From positions 124,001 through 188,000 of the forward strand of contig NZ_NMQZ01000001.1 in assembly GCF_002864685.1 (NCBI RefSeq): a stretch of DNA of 64,000 bases, written 5' to 3'. A model generated the notes under the pieces. That model was not told the origin of the DNA. It saw nothing but the letters and a program-made list of their open reading frames with translations, and searched no databases. Within the stretch, counting starts at the first letter, position 1. Each line of letters opens with the position of its first letter. Positions 43,061 to 51,393 of this stretch are shown piece by piece. Both the position numbers and the translations under genes were made by a program. Origin of the DNA: Alloalcanivorax mobilis. Its GTDB lineage: Bacteria; Pseudomonadota; Gammaproteobacteria; Pseudomonadales; Alcanivoracaceae.

Positions 43061-44418
43061 AGAGCTCCCTCCTGAACGGGTAGAACGCGGGTCAACAGGC
43101 GACCGGGCGGGGCCGCCACATGAATCACGGTAAGCCCCCCTTCCACCACGGGCACGGTCAACGTAGCACTGCCCCCCGGTGTGCTCAATATAAGCGTTTG
43201 CTGCCCCGGTGGCAGCAACAGACGGGTGGCCTGGCCGTAGGCGGGCAGGCTCAACCAGCCACGCAGATCCGCCTGCTCGCTGACCACGTTGAACAACTGC
43301 GTAAACAGTGCGCCCACTGGCCCGAAGTCATCGTTGGCTTTTTTCTGCAGGTTGTACTTGGCGGTGGCGCGCAAGGTCTGCCGCAACAACAGGCCGGGCA
43401 CCTGTTCCCGCAGGTTCTTCGCCGCCAGGCCGCCGACATCGGCCAGCACCCGGGTTTTCGACTCGAGCGCGCCGGCGCGCACCGTGAGCGGGTAGGGGGC
43501 CGGCTTGCCCTGTAGGCCGTAGGTCGGGAACGACACCACGAAAATGCCGTGCGGCGTGGGAATCGGCAGGCTCAGCGGCTGCCGCTCGGGTACGAATCCC
43601 TGTTCGAACAACACCGCCACCAGGCCCTGGCCGCGCAGGGGCCGGGCGCCGTCCAGCGACCGGGATACGCGCTGCACGTCTTCCTTGATGAAATCCAGAT
43701 CCGGCTGGATCTCCAGCGCCTTCTTATAATCCACCAGGGCATCGTTGTATTCGCCATGGGCTTCCCAGAACAACGCCGACAGATAGAAAGTCCAGGCGTT
43801 CTGGAAACTGGCCTTGACGCGGCCGGCGGCGGCGTCCAGGCCCTCGAAATAGCCCTGGTAGCGGGACAGATCAAGATCGTTCGCGCCGCTGTTGGCGTCG
43901 GCGATCTCGCCATCACGACGGTTGGCCGCCACCCGCTGCTCGTTGGCGGCGGCGCGCAGCTCCACGGCGGTGCCGGTGACATCGCCATCGGCCCAGTAAT
44001 TCAACGCCTGGTAAGCGTGCGCATAGATCCGCTCATAGTCCGGGGCAACGTAGGGGCGGGCGTTGTCGTTGATCAGCAGGGCGCCGGTATTGGACACCAG
44101 CGACGAAGCGCGCAGACGCGCCGCCTCGTCATTTTGCTGGTAATGCACGAAGGCCCCGGCGAAGGCATCACGGCTGGCCCGGTCATCGCCGGCCAGTTGC
44201 TCCACCCGCCCCAGCTCCTGCAAATAGAGCACCCCATCACGGCTCTCCGCGCCGTCCTGAAGACGCTTTATGGCGCTCGCCCCACCGCTCGGCCCCAGCG
44301 CGCTCTTCCAGCTTTGCGCCTGGCTTGGGTAGGGTTGGAACAGTGAACGGGTGGCGCAACCGGCCAGCAGCGTGGCCAGACACACGCACAACACCACGTT
44401 GCGGATCAGCACTCGCAT
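43057..44418 (-). CDS. COG3014-type large envelope lipoprotein
   Basis: A 453-residue predicted lipoprotein (lipobox LLAGC, cysteine at residue 21). A tetratricopeptide-like helical part is visible (ALNYWADGDVTGTAVELRAAANEQ and EYNDALVDYKKALEIQPDLDF), followed by a beta-rich C-terminal part with FVVSFPTYGLQG and LILSTPGGSATLTVPVV. The family (COG3014) is of unknown function and commonly precedes ycfL-lpoB. ATG 44418 is placed at the lipoprotein signal; the longer upstream frame crosses the serA terminator. It is the first gene of the operon. Confidence 0.8.
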   Translation of the reverse strand: MRVLIRNVVLCVCLATLLAGCATRSLFQPYPSQAQSWKSALGPSGGASAIKRLQDGAESRDGVLYLQELGRVEQLAGDDRASRDAFAGAFVHYQQNDEAARLRASSLVSNTGALLINDNARPYVAPDYERIYAHAYQALNYWADGDVTGTAVELRAAANEQRVAANRRDGEIADANSGANDLDLSRYQGYFEGLDAAAGRVKASFQNAWTFYLSALFWEAHGEYNDALVDYKKALEIQPDLDFIKEDVQRVSRSLDGARPLRGQGLVAVLFEQGFVPERQPLSLPIPTPHGIFVVSFPTYGLQGKPAPYPLTVRAGALESKTRVLADVGGLAAKNLREQVPGLLLRQTLRATAKYNLQKKANDDFGPVGALFTQLFNVVSEQADLRGWLSLPAYGQATRLLLPPGQQTLILSTPGGSATLTVPVVEGGLTVIHVAAPPGRLLTRVLPVQEGAL

Positions 44419-44548
44419 CGATGCAAGACTTCCCTGGCTCCAGGGCCGTTCCGGCCCGCGATAAACAAGCTCTTCGCGACGGGTTGGGAATCGGCCCACC
44501 CCGGGGCAACTCAGAGCACACCCGCCAATCCACGGTGAACCAATAAAA

Positions 44549-44583
44549 AAACCGGTGCCGGCAAGGTAGCCCGGCACCGGTTT
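44549..44583 (-). terminator. Rho-independent terminator of serA
   Basis: Perfect 13-base arms AAACCGGTGCCGG and CCGGCACCGGTTT enclose a nine-base loop. On the minus strand the stem is followed by six Ts. It begins about 20 bp after the serA stop and separates serA from the lipoprotein operon. Confidence 0.88.
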
Positions 44584-44603
44584 ATTGTCGAGCCATCGAC
44601 GGC

Positions 44604-45833
44604 TTAGAAAAGCACCCGCGTGCGGATGGTGCCCTCGATGGTGCGCAGCTTCTCGATCGCCAGCTGGCTGCAACCCTTGTTGACGTCGATTACCACGTAG
44701 CCGATGTCCTCGTTGGTTTGCAGGTACTGACCACCGATGTTGATGTCGTTGTCGGAAAACACCGCGTTGATCTGGCTGAGCACGCCGGGAATGTTCTTGT
44801 GGATGTGCAGCAGCCGATCCATGTCCGGATGCGACGGCAGCGCCACTTCCGGGAAATTCACCGCGCTCAGGGTGGAGCCATTGTCGGAATAACGAATCAG
44901 CTTCTCGGACACCTCGGTGCCAATGTTTTCCTGGGCTTCCTGGGTGGAGCCGCCGATGTGCGGGGTCAGGATCACGTTGTCGAATTCGCGCAGCGGGCTG
45001 ACGAATTCGTCGTCGTTGCCTTTCGGCTCCTCGGGGAATACGTCGATGGCGGCACCCAACAGGTGGCCGTCCTTAATGGCGGCGGCCAGCGCGTCGATGT
45101 CCACCACCTTGCCGCGCGCGTAGTTGATCAGGTAGCTCTTCGGCTTCATTGCCCGAATCTGCTCTTCCTTGATCATCCAACGGGTGCCGGCGGTGTCCGG
45201 CACGTGCAGGCTGACCACATCGGCCAGGCCGAGCAGCTCATTGAGGCTGCTCACCTGGGTGGCGTTGCCCAGCGGCAGCTTGGCGACCACATCGTAGAAA
45301 TAGACCTTCATGCCCATCGCCTCGGCGAGCACCGACACCTGAGCGCCGATGTTGCCGTAACCGACCAGACCCAGCTTTTTGCCGCGAATTTCGTAGCTGT
45401 CCTTGGCGGACTTCAACCAGCCGCCACGGTGGGCGGAGGCATTGCGCTCGGGAATGCCGCGCATCAGGTTCACGGTGTGCGCGATCACCAGTTCGGCGAC
45501 CGAACGGGTGTTGGAATAGGGCGCATTGAACACCGGGATGCCCCGCTTGAGCGCGGCCTTGAGATCCACCTGGTTGGTACCGATACAGAAACAGCCGACC
45601 CCGATCAGCTTCTCGGCCGCTTCGAACACCTCTTCGGTGAGCTGCGTGCGCGAGCGGATGCCCACGAAATGGGCGTCCTTGATGGCATGCTTCAGGTCAT
45701 CGCCGGTCAGGGCGGTGGCCACCTGCTCCACATTGGTGTAGCCGTGGGCCTTGAGATTATCCACCGAGTTCTGGTGGATGCCCTCGAGCAGAAGAATGCG
45801 GATCTTGTCCTTCTCAAGAGAGGTATTGGCCAT
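44604..45833 (-). CDS. serA: D-3-phosphoglycerate dehydrogenase
   Basis: A 409-residue SerA, catalysing the first step of serine synthesis and, in many bacteria, reducing 2-oxoglutarate to D-2-hydroxyglutarate as a side reaction. The Rossmann motif is LGLVGYGNIGAQVSVLAEAMG; active-site pieces are YARGKVVDIDAL and NVILTPHIGGSTQEAQENIG (catalytic His). The C-terminal ~75 residues form an ACT domain for serine feedback (IHKNIPGVLSQINAVFSDND). Length matches E. coli SerA (410). It diverges from a D-2-hydroxyglutarate-dehydrogenase-type gene. Confidence 0.96.
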   Translation of the reverse strand: MANTSLEKDKIRILLLEGIHQNSVDNLKAHGYTNVEQVATALTGDDLKHAIKDAHFVGIRSRTQLTEEVFEAAEKLIGVGCFCIGTNQVDLKAALKRGIPVFNAPYSNTRSVAELVIAHTVNLMRGIPERNASAHRGGWLKSAKDSYEIRGKKLGLVGYGNIGAQVSVLAEAMGMKVYFYDVVAKLPLGNATQVSSLNELLGLADVVSLHVPDTAGTRWMIKEEQIRAMKPKSYLINYARGKVVDIDALAAAIKDGHLLGAAIDVFPEEPKGNDDEFVSPLREFDNVILTPHIGGSTQEAQENIGTEVSEKLIRYSDNGSTLSAVNFPEVALPSHPDMDRLLHIHKNIPGVLSQINAVFSDNDINIGGQYLQTNEDIGYVVIDVNKGCSQLAIEKLRTIEGTIRTRVLF

Positions 45834-45860
45834 GGGGCGGGTCTCTGTAGCCGGTTAAAT

Positions 45861-45887
45861 GGGCGCGTATGGTATCATAGCGCGCCC
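45861..45887. promoter_or_regulatory. Inverted repeat in serA divergent promoter
   Basis: Seven-base arms GGGCGCG and CGCGCCC flank a 13-base centre TATGGTATCATAG, itself a smaller dyad (TATG-GTAT-CATA). It lies between serA and the flavoprotein gene, so one site could serve both promoters. The regulator is unknown. Confidence 0.45.
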
Positions 45888-45951
45888 TGGAATAGACCCA
45901 CCCCGAGCGGGACTTCCGCTCATCTCGTGTTGAGCATATTTGGAGCTGCCG

Positions 45952-47346
45952 ATGACCGCCTTAGCCCACGCCGCCCTGGCCCAATTGACCGAGCTGCTCG
46001 GCAAACGCTGCCTCACCGACGCGCAGAGCGCGCAGCAATACGGTGTCGACTGGACCAAGGTCTGGGCACCGGCACCCAGCGCCGTGGCGCTGCCGGAGAC
46101 CATCGAGGAAGTGCAGCAGATCGTCGAGATCGCCAACGAACATGGCCTGCATCTGGTGCCCTCCGGCGGCCGTACCGGGCTGTCCGCCGGGGCGGTGGCC
46201 GCCAACGGCGAAGTGGTGGTGGCGTTCGACCGCATGAACCGGGTGCTCGATTTCAACGAGTACGACCGCGCGGTCACCGTGCAGCCCGGCCTGATCACCC
46301 AGCAGCTCCAGGAGTTCGCCGAGGGAAAAGGCCTGTTCTACCCGGTGGATTTCGCCTCCGCCGGCTCCAGCCAGATTGGCGGCAACATCAACACCAACGC
46401 CGGTGGCATCAAGGTGATCCGCTACGGCATGACCCGCGACTGGATCACCGGGCTGAAAGTGGTGACCGGCCGTGGCGAGTTGCTGGAGCTGAACAAGGGC
46501 CTGATCAAGAACGCCACCGGCTACGACTTCCGGCATTTGTTTATCGGCTCCGAAGGCACCCTGGGCTTCGTGGTGGAAGCCACCGTGCGCCTGGCCCGGG
46601 CGCCACGCGATCTGACCGCCCTGGTGCTCGGCGTGCCCGGCTTCGGCGAGGTAATGAAGGTACTGCACGCCTTCCAGCAGGAAATCGACCTGACCGCGTT
46701 CGAGTTTTTTTCCGACAAAGCGATGGCCCATGTGCTCGAACACGGGGTCGCCCGGCCGTTTGAAAGCGAATGCCCGTTCTACTGTCTGTTGGAGTTCGAA
46801 CAGCTCTCCGAGCACACCGCCGACCGGGCCATGGCGATCTTCGAACATTGCGTGGCGCAGGGCTGGGTGCTTGATGGCGTCATGAGCCAGTCGTTGCAGC
46901 AGCTCGATCAACTCTGGCAATTGCGCGAACGCATCTCCGAATCGATCGCCCCGCACACACCTTACAAAAACGACATCTCGGTGAGCGTGTCCAAAGTACC
47001 GCGCTTTGTCGAAGACGTGGATCAGGTGGTGCGGGATGCGTACCCGGATTTTGAGATTGTCTGGTTCGGCCACATCGGCGACGGCAACATGCACCTGAAC
47101 ATTCTCAAACCCGCCGACCTGGCCAAGGAAGACTTTTTCAAAAAATGCGGCGACGTCTCCAAGTGGGTGTTCGAAATCGTCGAGAAGTACAACGGTTCGA
47201 TTTCCGCGGAGCACGGCGTTGGCATGACCAAGAAGCCGTATCTCCACTACTCACGCAGCCCGGAAGAAATCGCCTGCATGAAAGCGGTGAAAAATGTATT
47301 CGATCCGAACAACGTGATGAACCCGGGCAAGCTGTTCGACGCTTAG
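45952..47346 (+). CDS. FAD-linked D-2-hydroxyglutarate dehydrogenase-type oxidase
   Basis: A 464-residue VAO/FAD-binding-4 flavoprotein. The FAD site is HLVPSGGRTGLSAGAVA and PVDFASAGSSQIGGNINTNAG; the C-terminal oxidase domain holds the metal-site histidines in WFGHIGDGNMHLNI and ISAEHGVG. This pattern is shared by D-2-hydroxyglutarate dehydrogenase, D-lactate dehydrogenase and GlcD-type proteins. Placement opposite serA favours the first: bacteria couple SerA to such an enzyme to remove D-2-hydroxyglutarate. ATG 45952 follows TTGGAGC; a start 12 bases earlier is possible. A heptamer array starts directly after the stop. Confidence 0.86.
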   Translation: MTALAHAALAQLTELLGKRCLTDAQSAQQYGVDWTKVWAPAPSAVALPETIEEVQQIVEIANEHGLHLVPSGGRTGLSAGAVAANGEVVVAFDRMNRVLDFNEYDRAVTVQPGLITQQLQEFAEGKGLFYPVDFASAGSSQIGGNINTNAGGIKVIRYGMTRDWITGLKVVTGRGELLELNKGLIKNATGYDFRHLFIGSEGTLGFVVEATVRLARAPRDLTALVLGVPGFGEVMKVLHAFQQEIDLTAFEFFSDKAMAHVLEHGVARPFESECPFYCLLEFEQLSEHTADRAMAIFEHCVAQGWVLDGVMSQSLQQLDQLWQLRERISESIAPHTPYKNDISVSVSKVPRFVEDVDQVVRDAYPDFEIVWFGHIGDGNMHLNILKPADLAKEDFFKKCGDVSKWVFEIVEKYNGSISAEHGVGMTKKPYLHYSRSPEEIACMKAVKNVFDPNNVMNPGKLFDA

Positions 47347-47388
47347 TAGCTTGTAGCGTGTAGCGTGTAGCGTGTAGCGTGTAGCGTA
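47347..47388. repeat. Tandem TAGCGTG heptamer array after flavoprotein stop
   Basis: Six consecutive seven-base units begin on the base after the stop codon: TAGCTTG, four exact TAGCGTG and TAGCGTA. It fills more than half of the 76-bp space before the FAH-family gene. Confidence 0.95.
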
Positions 47389-47422
47389 AAATTATTCCAC
47401 TGAAATTCAGTCAGGAACATCC

Positions 47423-48094
47423 ATGACCCCAGAATACCTTCACCGCTGGATCGACGGCACGCCCATGGATATGCCGCTGGGTAAGGCGGTGTGCGTTGGC
47501 CGCAATTACGCGGAACATGCTCGTGAGATGGGCAGTGAAATTCCCAGCGAGCCGTTGCTGTTTATCAAGCCCGCCAGCGCTTTTTGCAGCCTGCACGAAG
47601 CCGTGGTGCTGCCCACCGGCCAGGGGCAGGTGCACCATGAGGTGGAAATGGTGGTGATGATCGGCGAGCGGCTGCGCGCGGAAACCGACCTGGAGCGCAT
47701 CCGCTACGCGATCAAGGCCTATGGCATTGGTCTGGATCTGACCTTGCGTGATGTGCAGAGTGTTCTGAAAGAAAAAGGCCAGCCCTGGGAACGCGCCAAG
47801 GCGTTCGACGGCAGTGCTCCGATGTCCGGGTTTATCGACGCACGCGGCGTTTCCGTGCGTCAGAATCTCGAGGTCTCACTGGAGATCAACGGCGAGCAGC
47901 GCCAGCACGGCCACACCGGGCAGATGCTGTTCCCCACCTTTGATCTGATTGCGCGGATCAGCCACGTTTTTACCCTGGAACCCGGCGACCTGATCTTTAC
48001 CGGCACACCGGCGGGGGTCGGACCGCTGCACGCAGGCGACAAACTGACCGCCCGGCTGGGCAACATCCTGCAGGTATTCAGCGAGGTGAGGTGA
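47423..48094 (+). CDS. Fumarylacetoacetate hydrolase-family protein (YcgM-like)
   Basis: A 223-residue member of the FAH superfamily. Landmarks are KAVCVGRNYAEHAREMG, LLFIKPASAFCSL, the metal-site VHHEVEMVVMIGE with E-x-E, LDLTLRDVQ and the C-terminal PGDLIFTGTPAGVGPL. The short single-domain form is like YcgM and human FAHD1, which hydrolyse acylpyruvates or decarboxylate oxaloacetate. CAGGAAC precedes the start. A strong terminator follows. It may be cotranscribed with the flavoprotein gene upstream. Confidence 0.88.
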   Translation: MTPEYLHRWIDGTPMDMPLGKAVCVGRNYAEHAREMGSEIPSEPLLFIKPASAFCSLHEAVVLPTGQGQVHHEVEMVVMIGERLRAETDLERIRYAIKAYGIGLDLTLRDVQSVLKEKGQPWERAKAFDGSAPMSGFIDARGVSVRQNLEVSLEINGEQRQHGHTGQMLFPTFDLIARISHVFTLEPGDLIFTGTPAGVGPLHAGDKLTARLGNILQVFSEVR

Positions 48095-48114
48095 TTAACC
48101 TGGCAACACTTTCA

Positions 48115-48148
48115 CGGCGCCGTTTGGCGCCGCGAAGATTTTTTCTTT
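48115..48148 (+). terminator. Rho-independent terminator after FAH-family gene
   Basis: Arms CGGCGCC and GGCGCCG enclose the tetraloop GTTT, followed after a short purine stretch by a T-rich run (GATTTTTTCTTT). It lies 20 bp after the stop. Confidence 0.85.
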
Positions 48149-48159
48149 GTAATTTCTGA

Positions 48160-48726
48160 TCAATCACCAATGTCTTCATCGGACTCGTCCGGATCAAAGA
48201 CCTGTACCGGCGAATCCTTGGTGCATTCAGGATCGTTGATAAAGGTCCGGGTCACGTCCACCACACCCAGATGCTGGATGGTGCGTCGCCCAAACAGCAC
48301 CGGATAAATCATCTCTTCGCGGTCCCGCAGGCTGAATTGCTCTTCATGGATAGTGCCGCCCGCGCACACTTTCATCAGCACCACCGGGCGTTCATCCCGG
48401 CCACCGGCGCCACGCACGGTGAGATCACGATAGAGCGGTTTTTTATAGTGCTTTTTCACTTTTTCACCGCTGCGCTGATCTTCCACATCAACGGTAAAGC
48501 TGACCCAGTCCTCGCCGTCTTTTTCATAAACCTTGATGTCGGTGGCGTGCATGCTTGAGGTCAATGCGCCGGTGTCCAGCTTCGCTTTCAGTTCCGCGCC
48601 CCAGGGCTCGATGGACACTTTTTCCACCCAACCGAACACATCCTTATCGGCGGTTTCCGCGTGCGCGGTGGCACCCGCGGCCAGCGCGCCAATCGCGATC
48701 AATGAAGCGTAAGCAAGGTTTTTCAC
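48160..48726 (-). CDS. Retropepsin-like periplasmic aspartic protease (COG4067 type)
   Basis: A 188-residue exported protein of the COG4067 family, annotated elsewhere as ATP-dependent zinc protease but showing a retropepsin-type active site LDTGALTSSMHA at about residues 49-60. The signal peptide is MKNLAYASLIAIGALAAGATAHA. The C-terminal part has VLMKVCAGGTIHEEQFSL and PVLFGRRTIQHLGVVDVTRTF, typical of the family. GTG 48726 is chosen as start because AGGAG lies six bases upstream; an ATG 18 bases earlier contains that ribosome site. Substrate is unknown. Confidence 0.82.
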   Translation of the reverse strand: MKNLAYASLIAIGALAAGATAHAETADKDVFGWVEKVSIEPWGAELKAKLDTGALTSSMHATDIKVYEKDGEDWVSFTVDVEDQRSGEKVKKHYKKPLYRDLTVRGAGGRDERPVVLMKVCAGGTIHEEQFSLRDREEMIYPVLFGRRTIQHLGVVDVTRTFINDPECTKDSPVQVFDPDESDEDIGD

Positions 48727-48752
48727 GGAAATCTCCTGTTCCATTTTCGTTC

Positions 48753-48774
48753 GTTGCACGTTGTTAGTTGCACG
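48753..48774. repeat. Short heptad-spaced repeat upstream of retropepsin-like gene
   Basis: GTTGCAC, GTTGTTA and GTTGCAC follow one another in seven-base steps. It is short, but it has the same period as the longer arrays at 21635 and 47347. Confidence 0.6.
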
Positions 48775-48787
48775 CCTTCGACGGCGC

Positions 48788-50659
48788 TCACGGTCGTTCG
48801 CGTAATGACAACACCGCCTGACGTATCTGTTCACGGTTGACCGCCTGTGGCGCCACCGCCGTGCCAACGCTGAGTTTGATGCGCGACCAGAAGCGCTTCG
48901 GCGGCCGGCTCAGCGCCGGGCCGCCCTTATGACTGAAGAAACTACCCCATAGACCGGAAAGCGCCATGGGAATTACCGGTACCGGCGTTTCCTTTACAAT
49001 TTTTTCCATGCCGCTTTTGAATTCCGCCAGTTCGCCGTCGCTGGTCAGCTTGCCTTCCGGGAACAGGCACACCACCTGGCCGTCCTCCAGTTCTTCGCGA
49101 ATGCGCCGGAAAGCGGCCTGATAGACCTCGGGGTTACGTTCCTTGCTGTCGATGGGGATGGTTTTCCCGGTACGGAACAGAATATTCATCAGCGGCAGGT
49201 CGTAGATCGGCTTGGCCATGACAAAACGCGCCGGGCGCCGCACCGAGCCGCCGATCAGCAGGGCATCCACATAGCTGACATGGTTGCACACCAACAGGCA
49301 GGCGCCCTGGTCGGGAATGTTTTCCAACCCTTCCCGTTTCACCCGGTACAGGGTGTTGGTCAGCATCCAGATCAGCAGACGAATCAAAAATTCCGGCACC
49401 ACCGTGTAGATGTAGATCGCCACCGCCACGTTGGCCACCGCCAGCACCAGGAAAAACTGTGGCACGCTAAGATCAAACACGCCCACCAACAGCATGCCGG
49501 CCACCGCGGAGCCCACCATGAACAGCGAATTAAGAATATTGTTGGCGGCGATGATTCTGGACAGATAACGCTGATCCGCCCGCTGCTGAATAAATGCGAA
49601 CAGGGGCACGATGTAGAACCCGCCGAACACCCCGATGCCAAGCAGATCGATCAGCACGCGCACACCGGCGGGTTCGACGACAAAATTACTGATCGCCATG
49701 GTGACGCCGTGGGGCAGACCCGCGTAGGAAAAAAACAAGTCGATACCAAACGCACTCAGGCCGATTGAACCCAGTGGCACCAGACCCAGCTCGACCCGTT
49801 GGCCGGACATTTTTTCACACAAGAACGAGCCCAATCCGATGCCCACGGAAAACGTGCCCAGCAGCAGCGCGTACAAGCCGTCGGTACCCAGCAGGTAGTC
49901 ATCCACGTAAACCTTTAGCTGAGTGGTGTAGGCGGCGCCGAGAAACCAGAACCAGGAGATCCCCAGCACCGAGATCCACACCGATTCGATGCGGCGGGCG
50001 TGGCCGACAATGCGCCAGGTTTCCGCCCACAGGTTCCAGTTCAGCTTGAGAGTGCTGTCCGCCGCCGGCGCCGAGGGAATCATCCGCGCGCACAGGTAGC
50101 CCAGCGCCGCCAGACCCACCACCGCGCCGGCGATGATTGCCGGGCTGGCGGCGTCCATTTTCAATAGAACACCGGAGATCGAGCCGAGCAGAATGGCCAG
50201 GAAGGTGCCCATCTCCACCAGGGCGTTGCCGGACACCAGCTCCTTGCTGGAAAGGCTTTGTGGAATGATCGAATACTTGATCGGGCCGAAGAACGTGGAC
50301 TGCAAGCCCATCAGAAACAGCAGCGCCAGCAGAGCGTACACCGCGTTGAAAAAGAACGCGGCGCCGGCGCAGGCCATGATGATGATTTCCGCGAATTTGA
50401 TCTTACGCAACAACCAGGCTTTCTCGTATTTGTCCGCCACCTGGCCGGCCAGCGCCGAAAACAGAAAAAACGGCAGAATGAACATGGCCAGGGCCAGATT
50501 GTTAAGGGTGTTCACGTCAACACTGGCCACCACCCCCGAGGCGATCAGCAAGATCAGCGCCTGGCGGAACACGTTGTCGTTGAAGGCACCCAGAAACTGG
50601 GTGAAAAAGAACGGCCCGAACCGGCGTTTCGCCAGCAGGGAAAATACGCGGTCGCTCAT
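48788..50659 (-). CDS. LplT-like MFS transporter fused to PlsC-type acyltransferase
   Basis: A 623-residue fusion. Residues 1-420 form a 12-helix MFS unit like the lysophospholipid flippase LplT (FFTQFLGAFNDNVFRQALILL, FFGPIKYSIIPQ). Residues ~430-623 are a PlsC acyltransferase with NHVSYVD (HX4D), FPEGKLT and MALSGLWGSFF. The expected activity is to flip lysophospholipid inward and reacylate it. The AMP-binding acyl-activating domain present in Aas is missing, so acyl-CoA or acyl-ACP must be supplied by other enzymes. Its start overlaps the upstream acetyltransferase stop by ATGA. Confidence 0.88.
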   Translation of the reverse strand: MSDRVFSLLAKRRFGPFFFTQFLGAFNDNVFRQALILLIASGVVASVDVNTLNNLALAMFILPFFLFSALAGQVADKYEKAWLLRKIKFAEIIIMACAGAAFFFNAVYALLALLFLMGLQSTFFGPIKYSIIPQSLSSKELVSGNALVEMGTFLAILLGSISGVLLKMDAASPAIIAGAVVGLAALGYLCARMIPSAPAADSTLKLNWNLWAETWRIVGHARRIESVWISVLGISWFWFLGAAYTTQLKVYVDDYLLGTDGLYALLLGTFSVGIGLGSFLCEKMSGQRVELGLVPLGSIGLSAFGIDLFFSYAGLPHGVTMAISNFVVEPAGVRVLIDLLGIGVFGGFYIVPLFAFIQQRADQRYLSRIIAANNILNSLFMVGSAVAGMLLVGVFDLSVPQFFLVLAVANVAVAIYIYTVVPEFLIRLLIWMLTNTLYRVKREGLENIPDQGACLLVCNHVSYVDALLIGGSVRRPARFVMAKPIYDLPLMNILFRTGKTIPIDSKERNPEVYQAAFRRIREELEDGQVVCLFPEGKLTSDGELAEFKSGMEKIVKETPVPVIPMALSGLWGSFFSHKGGPALSRPPKRFWSRIKLSVGTAVAPQAVNREQIRQAVLSLRERP

Positions 50660-51321
50660 GCTTGGTTATTCCTTGACGGGAAATCGTCGGGGGCCGGGTC
50701 CCGAGTCACTGGCGGCGCACCCGGCCGCCGGCCGATCGGGCGCGCCGGATTGCCGGCGACAATGGTCCAGGGTGGCACATCCCGGGTCACCACCGCACCC
50801 ATGCCCACCACGGCGTGATCGCCAATCCGTACGCCATCGACCACGCCCACCCGGGCACCCAGCCAGACGTCCCGGCCGATACGAATGCCCCTGGAGGTAA
50901 CCGGTTGCGCGCGGATCGGCCGTGCGGCGTCGAGGCCGTGATCGAAGGCGTACAGGGTGCAATAGGAGGCGATGCGGGTCTCGTCACCGATGTCGATGCC
51001 GGCGGCGCCCCCTTCCAGGGTGACATGATGGTTCAGGCTAACGCCGTCACCCAGTCGAATGGGGCCATGCAGAACACATTCGGCGGCGATATGTGTGTGA
51101 GCGCCAACTTCTATGTCACGCCCCGGTTCGGCGAACAGGTGCGCCTCCGGAGCGACAAAACAGTGCGCGCCGAAGCGCACCGTTTCGAGGCGCTGCAACT
51201 CAGCCTGCACCATCTCTTGCCAGGGCAGGGCCCATTGCCGATGGCGTGGTTTCAGGCGCGCATAGAGCCAGGGCATGTAGGACAGCCGGCGCTGATGCTG
51301 CTGGCGATAGGGATCACTCAT
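50656..51321 (-). CDS. Hexapeptide-repeat acetyltransferase
   Basis: A 221-residue left-handed beta-helix acyltransferase (LbH family, maltose/galactoside O-acetyltransferase type). Repeats of the hexapeptide pattern run from residue ~60 to 200, including NHHVTLEGGAAGIDIGDET, IRIGRDVWLGARVGVVDGVRIGDHAVVGMGAVV and PPWTIVAGNPARPIG, the closing CoA-site signature. The acceptor is unknown. ATG 51321 (MSDPYR) has only a weak ribosome site; two upstream in-frame ATGs are alternatives. It overlaps the LplT-PlsC gene by four bases, so the pair is probably coexpressed and may act on the same envelope material. Confidence 0.8.
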   Translation of the reverse strand: MSDPYRQQHQRRLSYMPWLYARLKPRHRQWALPWQEMVQAELQRLETVRFGAHCFVAPEAHLFAEPGRDIEVGAHTHIAAECVLHGPIRLGDGVSLNHHVTLEGGAAGIDIGDETRIASYCTLYAFDHGLDAARPIRAQPVTSRGIRIGRDVWLGARVGVVDGVRIGDHAVVGMGAVVTRDVPPWTIVAGNPARPIGRRPGAPPVTRDPAPDDFPSRNNQA

Positions 51322-51393
51322 GGCGGTTCGCATTGGTTGCGTTGAGCGCATGCTACCCCATGGACCCGCCACCAGCACCGTGGCAGGCCAGAA

